A stretch of DNA of 64,000 nucleotides from Paenibacillus phoenicis (GTDB lineage: Bacteria > Bacillota > Bacilli > Paenibacillales > Paenibacillaceae), in the NCBI RefSeq assembly GCF_034718895.1, contig NZ_JAYERP010000001.1, positions 3,447,501-3,511,500 on the forward strand, written 5' to 3'. Position 1 is the stretch's first letter. Each line of letters starts with the position of its first letter. Below the pieces are notes generated by a model. It made no database searches. It was not told where the DNA came from and was given only the letters and a program-made list of their open reading frames with translations. Positions 18,462 through 27,093 of the stretch are shown here, piece after piece. The position numbers and the translations under genes were made by a program.

Positions 18462-19427
18462 CTATAACAGCCTCTCTTCCCCTAGTCGTTTGGCGATCCA
18501 GTTCGCGAAGAGCAGCATGGTTACGCTAACGACCGTTTTGAATATCCCGCCGGCGGTTGCCAGGGAGTAGTTGCCTTGGGCAATCCCGTATTTCAGCACG
18601 AAAATATCAATCGTTTCCGCCCAGTCAACCACCAGACCGTTCCCGAGCAGGTATTGGACCTCGAAGCCGGCTTCCAGAATATGACCGATGGACATGATCA
18701 GCAGAATGACAATCGTTGGCTTAATGCCGGGAAGTGTGACATGAAGCATCTTCCGGTATCGGCTGGCTCCGTCGATATCCGCAGCTTCGTATAATGCCGG
18801 GTCAATCGCCGCCATCGCAGCCAAATAAATGATCGTGTTCCAGCCAACCTCTTTCCAGACATGGGATGCACCAACGACACCCCAGAAATACTTGCCTTCG
18901 CTGAGCCACAGGATCGGCTCCTTGATCAGATGCAGCCGCATCAGAACGTCGTTGACGATGCCATCGGAGGCAAGGGAGGTCGCGACGATCCCGGTGACGA
19001 TGATCCAGGACAGGAAGTGCGGAAGATACGAGATGGTTTGGACGGTTCTTTTCCAGAAAATCTTCTTGATTTCATTCAGCAGCAAGGCCAGAGCGATTGC
19101 GGTGACAAAGCCTAGCACCAGGTTGATGATACTCATTCCCAGCGTATTGCGCAGCACCCGAAGGAAGCTGTCGTCCGTAAACAGGAACTTGAATTGCTTG
19201 AACCCGACCCATTCCTGCTGGCCAAAGCTTCTTGCCGGCTTATAATTTTGAAACGCCATCGTCCAGCCCCACACCGGGACATAAGCAAACAATATAATAT
19301 AAGCCAATAACGGGACCGACATGAAGATCAACTGCCGTTGACTCTTGATCAGGGACCAGGTTATTTGCTGTTGTTTTCGTTTTTTCGCTTTCGGGACGGC
19401 GTGTTTTTCCATTAAGGTCTCATCCAT
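18462..19427 (-). CDS. ABC sugar permease, LplB type
   Basis: A ~321-residue permease with six membrane segments and the EAA loop EAADIDGASRYRKMLHVTLP (~220-240). I start at ATG 19427 (MDETLMEKHAVPKAKKRKQQ), seven bases after GGGGAGA; an in-frame TTG lies at 19445. The long basic N-terminus is usual in this family. It pairs with the next gene to form the channel. No ATPase gene is nearby, as expected for importers that share MsmX. Confidence 0.9.
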   Translation of the reverse strand: MDETLMEKHAVPKAKKRKQQQITWSLIKSQRQLIFMSVPLLAYIILFAYVPVWGWTMAFQNYKPARSFGQQEWVGFKQFKFLFTDDSFLRVLRNTLGMSIINLVLGFVTAIALALLLNEIKKIFWKRTVQTISYLPHFLSWIIVTGIVATSLASDGIVNDVLMRLHLIKEPILWLSEGKYFWGVVGASHVWKEVGWNTIIYLAAMAAIDPALYEAADIDGASRYRKMLHVTLPGIKPTIVILLIMSIGHILEAGFEVQYLLGNGLVVDWAETIDIFVLKYGIAQGNYSLATAGGIFKTVVSVTMLLFANWIAKRLGEERLL

Positions 19428-19507
19428 AATTTGTTCTCCCCACAAAGCCTAAGATTTCGAAGAATGGAAGGCTTGGATGCCTTCCATTCTCCGCTTGAAT
19501 CCCTGGA

Positions 19508-21211
19508 TTATTTTACGGTCCAGTTGTCAATTCTCCATTGCAACACTTCGTTGATGCGGTCTTCATAAGCTTTAATGTTGAGCTTGTGGATTTCTCCCAC
19601 GTATTCATCCCATACCTTGTTGAAGTCGGCTGGGTCAGCCAAAATTGCTTTAGGCAGATATTTCGTAGACAGATCATTTTGTTTGGTGTTCACTACCTTG
19701 GCTTCCGAACCCTCCACTAAGTCAACCGACCATGCCGGATAATAGATCGGGTTCTCTGGAGCCGGGCTGAAGAAATCGACATAACTGTTGTATCCGTACG
19801 CTTCAAGGAACTTCTTATCATATTCCTCCAGCGAAGCTTTGTATTCTTCCGGTTGAGCGGCGGCATCCGTCGCATTGCCGTCACTGAAATAACCTTGCAT
19901 TTTCGGGCTGAAGCTATAAAGCGTATCCGCCTTATTGGCCAGCTTCCAAGTGGCATCCGTAAACCGGTCGCGTTGTTCCTGGGTTTTCATAAAGCGGCCC
20001 TCTTCGTTCACGATGTAGTCTTCGCCTTCGATCCCCCAGGAGAGGATTTTTTGCCAATCTTCTTGAATCAGGCGATCCCACAGCTTCAGGATCTTGATCG
20101 CTTTTTCCTTACCGGCATTTACGCTGATCCCAAAGCCGTTGTTCAAATTCAACGCCGGGCGGTCAAGATAGTAATCTTTAATGCTTGTATCATAAACCAG
20201 CGGCAATCCCACATAGGTTCTTTCATGTTTGTCCGCCGTAATCAACACGTTCTCCGCACTTTGGAAGTTCCAGTGTTGATCGAAAAATCCGAGCACCGTG
20301 CCGCTGGAAATTTTCGCTTGATATTGGTCATAGTTCTGCGTAAACGTCTCTTTATCGATCAAACCTAAGGCGTTCATTTCATTCAGCTTCTTGTAGTACC
20401 GCATCGCATAATCCTTGTCGGCGAAAATCTCCGCTTTGCCGTTATTCACGACAACGCCGCCGTCATTCGGGTGTCCGATCAGATGCTGCGGCGCATTAAA
20501 CAGCCCCCAGTTTCTCCAGTCATAATTCAGAATTTCGAAACCAATCGTGGGGCTTCCATCGATCGTCGGGTGCTTCTCCTTGTACTTCACAAGCAGATCA
20601 AAATATTCGTCAAGCGTTTTGACCTGCGGATATCCCGCTTCCTCCAGAACGGCCTTTTGGATCCAGAACGCCGGGCCCGAATACCAGGTCGTGCTGACTT
20701 CCCCGTTATAAGCCCCGTAGTTTGGCAGGATGTAGATATGGCCGTCGTTCGGGTCCTTCATCATGTTCCAGTACTTCTCATAGTGCTTCTTCAAATTCGG
20801 AGCATGTTCTTCAATCAGGTCTTCCAAAGGAATATAAGCGCCTGCCGCCGTCAACTTCGTATTGCCGGTCATAATATCGGGATAATCGGAGCCCGCGATC
20901 ATAACGCCAAGCTTCTGGTTAATATCCCCGGCAAGAAATTCAAATTTGAACGTGACGCCCAGCTCATCTTTAATCTTCTTGTAAATCTTGTTGTCCGGCG
21001 TCGGCTGTTGGCCGGCTTCACCGATAAACGCAGTGATTTCAAACGGTTCGACTTTATCTCCGGCATTGTTTCCTGTAGTGGCTGGATTGCCGGTGTTGGT
21101 TTCGGCTGTGGTAGCGTTGTTATTACCGCTGCCGCATCCCGCTAGGATGACGCTGAGCGATAACAGCAGGATGACGCTGAGCCGGAGCATTGATTTGGTC
21201 TTGCCCCCCAT
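19508..21211 (-). CDS. LplA-type extracellular sugar-binding lipoprotein
   Basis: A 567-residue binding protein. The start at 21211 follows GGAGGTG and gives the lipoprotein signal MGGKTKSMLRLSVILLLSLS...LAGC (Cys at ~26), then a low-complexity N/T/G linker of the kind that tethers the domain to the membrane. Length and sequence (FLAGDINQKLGVMIAGSDYP; YNYDWRNWGLF-like aromatic segments) match the large LplA class rather than the smaller MalE class. It is the first gene of the operon with LplB, LplC and GH10 xylanase, downstream of a regulator-kinase-regulator set. Likely ligand: aldouronates or xylo-oligosaccharides (inference). Confidence 0.9.
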   Translation of the reverse strand: MGGKTKSMLRLSVILLLSLSVILAGCGSGNNNATTAETNTGNPATTGNNAGDKVEPFEITAFIGEAGQQPTPDNKIYKKIKDELGVTFKFEFLAGDINQKLGVMIAGSDYPDIMTGNTKLTAAGAYIPLEDLIEEHAPNLKKHYEKYWNMMKDPNDGHIYILPNYGAYNGEVSTTWYSGPAFWIQKAVLEEAGYPQVKTLDEYFDLLVKYKEKHPTIDGSPTIGFEILNYDWRNWGLFNAPQHLIGHPNDGGVVVNNGKAEIFADKDYAMRYYKKLNEMNALGLIDKETFTQNYDQYQAKISSGTVLGFFDQHWNFQSAENVLITADKHERTYVGLPLVYDTSIKDYYLDRPALNLNNGFGISVNAGKEKAIKILKLWDRLIQEDWQKILSWGIEGEDYIVNEEGRFMKTQEQRDRFTDATWKLANKADTLYSFSPKMQGYFSDGNATDAAAQPEEYKASLEEYDKKFLEAYGYNSYVDFFSPAPENPIYYPAWSVDLVEGSEAKVVNTKQNDLSTKYLPKAILADPADFNKVWDEYVGEIHKLNIKAYEDRINEVLQWRIDNWTVK

Positions 21212-21253
21212 GTAAAGCACCTCCGTAATGATTTGTTGATGTTCAAGCTTTTT

Positions 21254-21267
21254 TGAAAGCCCTTTCA
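21254..21267. promoter_or_regulatory. Candidate CcpA site (cre) before the LplA-type gene
   Basis: TGAAAGCCCTTTCA differs by one base from the ideal palindromic cre TGAAAGCGCTTTCA. It lies 43 bases upstream of the lplA-type start. A second partial match (TAAAAGCGCTACCC) lies at ~21285-21298. Repression by preferred sugars would fit a xylan operon. Confidence 0.55.
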
Positions 21268-21341
21268 CCAACTTATCTTTAATTCTAAAAGCGCTACCCA
21301 GCCGCAACTAGTTCACAATTAAAGGTTCAACCTTCAAAATT

Positions 21342-22871
21342 TCAGTTCCTGTTTCGGTATTCGTTAGGCGACATTTGCAATCTTTTTTCAAATTGCTTGA
21401 GAAATTGGCCATAGTTCGCGTAACCCACTCGCTCGGCCACCTCGCCGTTATTCAAGCTTCCGTCCCGGAGCAGCCTGACGGCTTCTTCAATGCGATAGTT
21501 ATGGATCATTTCGTTAAAATGAACGCCGTTCTTCTTCTGCAGCAATTGGCCTAAATAGACCGGATGAAGGTAAAACACCTCTGCCAGCTTCTTGATCGTC
21601 AATGGCTCGCGGTAATGCTCCCGGATATAGGCGTTGATGTCTTGGATCACCCCTTGGGACCGTTCGGTTTTGTCCTTCAGGAGCCAATCGATGCATTCCA
21701 TCCCAAACGCATGGATACGGTCCATTAATTCCCGCAGGGTTGGTGCCGCCGAGGCCATGCCGGGAATATCGTATTTGCTCTGCAGCTCCGCCGCCTTGTC
21801 CGGGAGTTCCTCCAGGTGTTCCACCATCAGGTAAGATAAATGAATCACAAATTTACGTACGATGTCCGGCGTAAGGTAATGTTCACGGAACTTATGCTCC
21901 GCCTCGGACAGACCTTCCTCCAAGCCCGCTTTGTCCAGCAGCTGGAGCGCCCCCACGATGCGATCCGCCAGCTCCGTTTGATCGTACTGGCGGTGGAACT
22001 TCAGCGCGGCCACGTTACGGTATACCCTGATCCCGGCAGGGCCCTCCGCATAAAACTGATGCTGCATCGCTATCTGAGCCTGGCTGAACGCTGCTGCAAT
22101 CTCTTGCAGGCTTGCCACGCCCTGACCCGCGGATGCTACTGCTCCGAGACCGCAGCACAGGCTCTCCAATTCGCGTATCCGTATAGCGCCGTCCGGTCCA
22201 TCCTCCCCGGGATGAAATCCGTACACCAAGACCAGGCCGCCATAGTCCAGATCGATGAAATACATCGCTTCCCGCTCCCCGGCATAAGCTGCAACTTGCT
22301 CCCGGGCCTCGGCGACGCTGCAGCCTCTAGGCTGAATGAGGCAAACATTCCACACCTCCCGAAGGCTCGAGAGCGCAGCGATCCGCCCCGCATCCATGGG
22401 AAGCCCCGGCGAGGGGTGGATCAATCCCTTCAGCAGGCTGACCGTTTCCTCGTAGGAGGCGATTCGGTTAATGCGCTGACGCTCCTGTTCCTCCGCCAGC
22501 TCCTCATAAATCGCCCCGAGCTCTTCGGCAGCGATCTCCTCGTCAATCGGCTTCAGCAAATACCGGGTGACGCCGAAGCGGAGTGCTTTTTGCGCATATT
22601 GAAATTCACTGTACCCGCTGACGATCGCAAAGCTGACCTGCCGGGAATTCTGCTTCTGCCACGCCTCGATCATTTCCAGTCCGTCCATCCCCGGCATCCG
22701 CACGTCGGTGACGACCAGATCCGGCTGCAGCTTGCCGATCTTCTCCAGCGCCTCCGCGCCGTTGCTGCTGGTCCCGCAAATTTCAAAGCCCAACTCCGGC
22801 CAGTTGATCCACAGCTGCATCCCCTCTAAAGCTGCCGGCTCGTCATCCACCAATAACACCTTGAATCTCAT
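21342..22871 (-). CDS. YesN-type response regulator (second of the set)
   Basis: A 509-residue regulator with a receiver domain (VLLVDDEPAALEGMQLW; phospho-acceptor Asp56 in LVVTDVRMPG), a long middle region, and a C-terminal AraC domain (HPVYLGQLLQKKNGVHFNEM, then GYANYGQFLKQFEKRLQMSP). Start 22871 follows GGGAGGGA; the open frame to 23051 is antisense-like padding. It lies 16 bases after the kinase gene and directly before the lplA operon, so it is the best candidate activator of that operon. Confidence 0.9.
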   Translation of the reverse strand: MRFKVLLVDDEPAALEGMQLWINWPELGFEICGTSSNGAEALEKIGKLQPDLVVTDVRMPGMDGLEMIEAWQKQNSRQVSFAIVSGYSEFQYAQKALRFGVTRYLLKPIDEEIAAEELGAIYEELAEEQERQRINRIASYEETVSLLKGLIHPSPGLPMDAGRIAALSSLREVWNVCLIQPRGCSVAEAREQVAAYAGEREAMYFIDLDYGGLVLVYGFHPGEDGPDGAIRIRELESLCCGLGAVASAGQGVASLQEIAAAFSQAQIAMQHQFYAEGPAGIRVYRNVAALKFHRQYDQTELADRIVGALQLLDKAGLEEGLSEAEHKFREHYLTPDIVRKFVIHLSYLMVEHLEELPDKAAELQSKYDIPGMASAAPTLRELMDRIHAFGMECIDWLLKDKTERSQGVIQDINAYIREHYREPLTIKKLAEVFYLHPVYLGQLLQKKNGVHFNEMIHNYRIEEAVRLLRDGSLNNGEVAERVGYANYGQFLKQFEKRLQMSPNEYRNRN

Positions 22872-22887
22872 GGCTATTCCCTCCCGA

Positions 22888-24684
22888 TTAATCTTCCTGG
22901 TGTTGAAGCAGTTTGACCGGGATTTCGATGCATACTTCCGTCCCTTGTCCCGGCTTGCTGTTGATGTTGAAGCGAACCTGATCGTTGTAGTACAACTCAA
23001 ACCGGCGATACACATTGCGGATGCCGATGCTGTTCCCAGGCGTGTTCTCACTCCGTACGGAAAGCAGGATTTCCCGCAGCTGCTCCGGTTCGATGCCTTT
23101 GCCGTTATCCGAAATGACGATGCGAAGCCGGCCGTCTTCCACGCGGGCTTTGACGGCGACGAGCCCGGTGCCCTGCACCGCCTGGATTCCGTGCTTGCAG
23201 GCGTTCTCGACCAGCGGCTGGATGCTCATTTTTGGAATGGTATAATGCAGCGCCTCCTCCTCGATGTCGAAGACGTACTCGAATTTGTCCCGGAAGCGGA
23301 ACTTCTCGATTTTCAAATACATGTCGATAAACCGAATTTCCTCCTCCAGCGTGACAAGGTCCTCCTTCCAGCGGAGCAGCCGGCGCAGCAGCCTGGACAG
23401 GTTTTTAATGATGTCCGTAACATCGGAGTAGTTATTTTTCGTACAGACAACCAAAATCGCGTTCAGCGTATTAAACAGAAAATGAGGGTTCATCTGACTC
23501 TGCAAGAAGTTCAGCTCTGCCCGCATCCGCTCGGCTTCGAGGCTCTTCTGCTGGATTTCCAGCTTGTAAACGTTATTGATCAACGCGTTGATACGGGCGG
23601 TCATCATGTTAAAGTTGCGGATCAAGCCGCCGATCTCATCGCGTCCTTCATCGATGTTGATCAAATCGAACTTCTCGTTGGTGACCTTCTGCATATGGCG
23701 AGACAGCCGCTTTACCCGGTAATGGTAAGATCGGAGCATCACGTAGATAAAGAGCGACGTGAATAAAGTGATCGCTGCCGCCAACATCCCGACGAACAGG
23801 CGCATATCGAGCATCGCCTTCGATACCCGGGTTCCCTGCGGAATCCCGATCAGCCGCCAGCCTTTCACATATTTGGCATTGCCGATGGCAACGGACACTA
23901 CGCCCTTCTCCCGATCCTCGGCAGACAATTCAAGCTTGGGATAACCGACGCTTGCGTCCTGCCGATAGCCGCTGTCCGCCGACACGATGATTTCATCGTT
24001 CCCGTTGACCAGATACAAATCCAGGTAGTCCCGCTCCCGGACGATCACGTCGTAAATTTTGCTGAGGTCAATGTCGATCCTTAGCAGCTTGTCGAAGGTG
24101 TTATAGGAATCGTAGTAGTCCATCTCCTCGATCACGCTGAAATAAGACTCGGTATTCGCCCGGTTAAAGGCTTGAGAGGCACGGTACGCAGCGACGACCA
24201 CCGGGTCGGACGAGCTGCTCCAGATCCGGTACCATTCGCTGTTCTTCACCTCATCATCGATCAAATGATAATTGCCCCCGGGGACGATCGTCGGATTGGT
24301 CGTGTATATCCCGATCCGCAGAATCTGATTATTGACCGGAATGTAGCTGGTAACCCGATTGCGCAGCTGCTCATCAAACGTTTCGTAAAAATCGACCGGG
24401 TCCGAGTAGGTCCGATCCATCTTTTCATACAGCGTCTTATCCGTGTTCAGGGCATGACTGACAGCCACCCCGCCGTCGATAAAATCATGAATGTCCTTTC
24501 GGGCACGCTCCATGGAAATCTCCAGGTTCTGCTTCTCGCGTTCTTTAATAAAACCGGTCATCCGCCCCATAAACATCAGGTTAATGACCAGGATCGGCAG
24601 CAGTACGCCAATCAAGTAGATCAGCAAAAATTTCGTCTTCAGCGGAATATCGTTCACTTTTCCCCGGAATCTCCATCTTCCCAT
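22888..24684 (-). CDS. YesM-type sensor histidine kinase
   Basis: A 598-residue membrane kinase: TM1 at ~17-40, an extracellular Cache-like sensor of ~250 residues, TM2 at ~293-315, HAMP, a His-kinase box (LQSQMNPHFLFNTLNAI, His in NPHF) and a C-terminal ATPase (VENACKHGI, DNGKGIEPEQ, NSIGIRNVYRRF). It lies between two response-regulator genes with gaps of 16-18 bases, so all three form one transcription unit. It presumably senses a xylan-derived oligosaccharide outside the cell. Confidence 0.92.
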   Translation of the reverse strand: MGRWRFRGKVNDIPLKTKFLLIYLIGVLLPILVINLMFMGRMTGFIKEREKQNLEISMERARKDIHDFIDGGVAVSHALNTDKTLYEKMDRTYSDPVDFYETFDEQLRNRVTSYIPVNNQILRIGIYTTNPTIVPGGNYHLIDDEVKNSEWYRIWSSSSDPVVVAAYRASQAFNRANTESYFSVIEEMDYYDSYNTFDKLLRIDIDLSKIYDVIVRERDYLDLYLVNGNDEIIVSADSGYRQDASVGYPKLELSAEDREKGVVSVAIGNAKYVKGWRLIGIPQGTRVSKAMLDMRLFVGMLAAAITLFTSLFIYVMLRSYHYRVKRLSRHMQKVTNEKFDLINIDEGRDEIGGLIRNFNMMTARINALINNVYKLEIQQKSLEAERMRAELNFLQSQMNPHFLFNTLNAILVVCTKNNYSDVTDIIKNLSRLLRRLLRWKEDLVTLEEEIRFIDMYLKIEKFRFRDKFEYVFDIEEEALHYTIPKMSIQPLVENACKHGIQAVQGTGLVAVKARVEDGRLRIVISDNGKGIEPEQLREILLSVRSENTPGNSIGIRNVYRRFELYYNDQVRFNINSKPGQGTEVCIEIPVKLLQHQED

Positions 24685-24702
24685 GCTCGCACCACCTTGG
24701 GC

Positions 24703-26277
24703 TTATTCGGCCGATCTGGACCCTTCCACTTTCTTGGAGCCGTCATTTTGAAACTCGGATTTGTAGGCAGAGGGCAGCATACCGATCGACTGTTTGAATT
24801 TGCTGATAAAATAGTCCGTATTCGGATACCCCACCTGCAGCGCAATATCGGAAATTTTCATCGAGGTGCGCTTCAGCAGGCGTTTGGCCTCTTCAAGCCG
24901 TTTCTCGTTGAGATATTCGTTGAAGCTTTTGCCCGTTTCTTTTTTGAACACCTGCCCCAAATAGGTCGGATTCATGTGAAACTTCTTGGCGAGGGTTTGC
25001 AGCTTCAGCTTGCTGCGGAACTCCTCATCTACGTACTGAATGACCTGAAATACCGTGTTATTCTCGTTCTTCCGGCGCAATCCGGCCAGCAGCAACGAAG
25101 CCTCCTGGCACAGCCTATGAAGATACTGCCTGAGCGCCAGGTAGTCGCTGATGCCGTTCGAATCCCCTTCGTCCCCCTGCATGCGGACCATAAAGGCGTC
25201 GGCATCACCGCCGGCTTTCTTGATCCTGCGGCATAACGTCAGCTCCATATTGGCTGCGAAGGCCCGCATGGTTTCCACGCCGATCTGGCTGCAGGCAAGT
25301 GCGCCAAACACCTCTTCCACCGCCGCCCCCGCTGTTCCGGGATCCCCTTGAAGCACGGCGTCCAGCAGCAGCTCGACCTTTCCCTTCAACACATCCTCCG
25401 TACTCTGGAGCTGCGGGTGATGGCAAGGCAAGAAGAAGCCAGTTCTCCCCTTCTCACGCTTCGCTTTGACGGTCTCCATCGTTTGCAGATACAGCTCCCG
25501 GATCGAGCGGATCCCCTTCCCGGCGCGGCTGACGGCGATCACTGCCGGCGAACCTATCTCCGAAAGCTCACTGCTGATCGCCAGTCCCATCTCTTCGATA
25601 CGCGGCTGCGGTATTTCATCTGTCCGAATAATCATCCCGACCCGGCCTGAGCCGTCCAGGAAGGAACGATCCGCATCCGCAGGTTTCGAGAAATAACCAA
25701 GCACCCGCTGCTTTAGAGCTTGCGGATCAATCCCGGCGTCGAACAGCATACACCGCAGCTCCGGCTCGCCCCCGAGCTGAAGCGCGGCTGCCGCCTCCTG
25801 CTCCAGCCGGGCGCCTTCTTCCCCCTGAATCAATCGGTTCAGGAGGTTATTTTTAAACAACGTCTGCTTCCTTAGCTTGGACTGCTCCATTTCCCGCTCC
25901 TCGGCGATCATCTGACCGAGACGGTCCAGAATCGCCCCGAACTCGTCTTCGTCAATCGGTTTTAGCAGATACTCCGCCACCCGTTGCCGCATCGCCGTAA
26001 GTGCGTAGTTAAAATCGTCGTATCCGCTTAAAATAACGAACTTAGGGGGCCTTGCGAGCAGCTGTTTACTCCGTTCAATCAGCTCCAAGCCGCTGATGAC
26101 GGGCATATGGATATCCGTGACGACCAGCTCAGGCCGCAGCTCCTGCATCTTGGTTAAGGCCTCCGGACCGTCCAGCGCTTCGCCGCAGACTTGAAAGCCG
26201 TGCTTTTCCCAATTCACCATAGTTCGAAGACCTTCCAGCACCCAAGGCTCATCATCGACCAGAAGCACTTGCAGCAT
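24703..26277 (-). CDS. YesN-type response regulator (first of the set)
   Basis: A 524-residue regulator: receiver domain (VLLVDDEPWVLEGLRTMVNW; phospho-acceptor Asp55 in LVVTDIHMPV), long middle region, and C-terminal AraC helices (NPTYLGQVFKKETGKSFNEY, then GYPNTDYFISKFKQSIGMLP). I start at ATG 26277, nine bases after GGGAGGG; the ATG at 26286 overlaps that ribosome site. It is the first gene of regulator-kinase-regulator. The two regulators share their layout but differ throughout, so they probably have different targets or form heterodimers (inference). Confidence 0.9.
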   Translation of the reverse strand: MLQVLLVDDEPWVLEGLRTMVNWEKHGFQVCGEALDGPEALTKMQELRPELVVTDIHMPVISGLELIERSKQLLARPPKFVILSGYDDFNYALTAMRQRVAEYLLKPIDEDEFGAILDRLGQMIAEEREMEQSKLRKQTLFKNNLLNRLIQGEEGARLEQEAAAALQLGGEPELRCMLFDAGIDPQALKQRVLGYFSKPADADRSFLDGSGRVGMIIRTDEIPQPRIEEMGLAISSELSEIGSPAVIAVSRAGKGIRSIRELYLQTMETVKAKREKGRTGFFLPCHHPQLQSTEDVLKGKVELLLDAVLQGDPGTAGAAVEEVFGALACSQIGVETMRAFAANMELTLCRRIKKAGGDADAFMVRMQGDEGDSNGISDYLALRQYLHRLCQEASLLLAGLRRKNENNTVFQVIQYVDEEFRSKLKLQTLAKKFHMNPTYLGQVFKKETGKSFNEYLNEKRLEEAKRLLKRTSMKISDIALQVGYPNTDYFISKFKQSIGMLPSAYKSEFQNDGSKKVEGSRSAE

Positions 26278-26339
26278 GACTGCCATCCCTCCCCTTTTAC
26301 GTAAATTCCATGCATCTATAGTTCAACCAATATCCTCCA

Positions 26340-26353
26340 TGTAAGCGCACACA
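26340..26353. promoter_or_regulatory. Candidate CcpA site (cre) before the regulator-kinase-regulator operon
   Basis: TGTAAGCGCACACA, with flanking A and T, matches the cre consensus TGNAANCGNWNNCW at every defined position. It is 62 bases upstream of the first regulator's start, suggesting that the whole sensory system is shut off by preferred carbon sources. Confidence 0.6.
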
Positions 26354-26407
26354 TTTTATGCTAGCACAAAATCTCTCATTTGTGGGCACTTAATTTATCC
26401 AACAAAC

Positions 26408-26444
26408 AAAGGCAGTCCAGAGCGATGTGCTCCGAACTGCCTTT
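26408..26444 (-). terminator. Terminator of the mhq operon
   Basis: AAAGGCAGT (26408-26416) pairs with ACTGCCTTT (26436-26444), with extra inner pairing GAGC/GCTC. On the minus strand it is followed by a T-rich stretch (TTTGTTTGTTGG). It lies 14 bases after the mhqD stop. Confidence 0.75.
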
Positions 26445-26457
26445 GATGATACCTGTC

Positions 26458-27093
26458 TTATTGGTTCAGCAGATGGTCCTGAAACCACTCTGCCGCAGCC
26501 TGAACCTCGGTTTCGGTCAACTGATGTCCATAGGGCTCCCAATGCACATGCACTTGGGCACCCGCACCTCTGAGCACCCCTTCCAGTTCCTCGGTTTCTT
26601 CCGGCTTACACATCGCGTCATTCCGCCCCGCCCCGATGAAGACAGGGATTCCTGCCATCTCCGGCAGCGGCACGCCCCGCCGCGGGACCATCGGATGGTG
26701 CAGAATAGCCCCGCTTAGTGCGGCCGCATGGTGGAACAGGAGGCTCGCTGCGATGTTTGCTCCGTTCGAATACCCCACCGCAACGATGCGGCTCCGATCG
26801 AAGCCGTAGTGCGCCGCCGCCTCGTCCAGGAAATCGTGCAGCTCCTTCGTGCGCAGCACCAGATCCTCCTCGTCGAACACGCCCATCGCCAACCGCCGGA
26901 AGAAACGCGGCATCCCGTTCTCCAATACGTTCCCCCGGACGCTAAGCACTGCCGAAGCCGGGGAGATGATTTCTGCCAATGGCAGCAGATCCCGCTCCGT
27001 GCCGCCGGTGCCGTGGAGAAGAAGCAGTGTAGGTGCCGCCGCTTCACCGCTGGCCGTTAGGGTCCCCGGCTTGAAGATATGCTTCAGCTTCAT
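26458..27093 (-). CDS. mhqD: Carboxylesterase/alpha-beta hydrolase, MhqD-like
   Basis: A 211-residue alpha/beta hydrolase. The oxyanion segment is LLLLHGTGGTERDLLPLAEI, the nucleophile elbow GYSNGANIA (Ser), and the Asp and His are in GAGRNDAMCKPEET and PYGHQLTETE. It matches the hydroquinone-linked esterase MhqD (YodD) of B. subtilis. Its ATG overlaps the mhqO stop (ATGA), so it is translationally coupled. It is the last gene of a five-gene quinone-stress cluster. Confidence 0.85.
   Translation of the reverse strand: MKLKHIFKPGTLTASGEAAAPTLLLLHGTGGTERDLLPLAEIISPASAVLSVRGNVLENGMPRFFRRLAMGVFDEEDLVLRTKELHDFLDEAAAHYGFDRSRIVAVGYSNGANIAASLLFHHAAALSGAILHHPMVPRRGVPLPEMAGIPVFIGAGRNDAMCKPEETEELEGVLRGAGAQVHVHWEPYGHQLTETEVQAAAEWFQDHLLNQ

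Noticed and set aside
22708..25236. Long plus-strand frames (352 and 354 codons) opposite the kinase/regulator genes
   Set aside because: Antisense shadows of the YesM/YesN genes; no ribosome sites and no recognisable domains.
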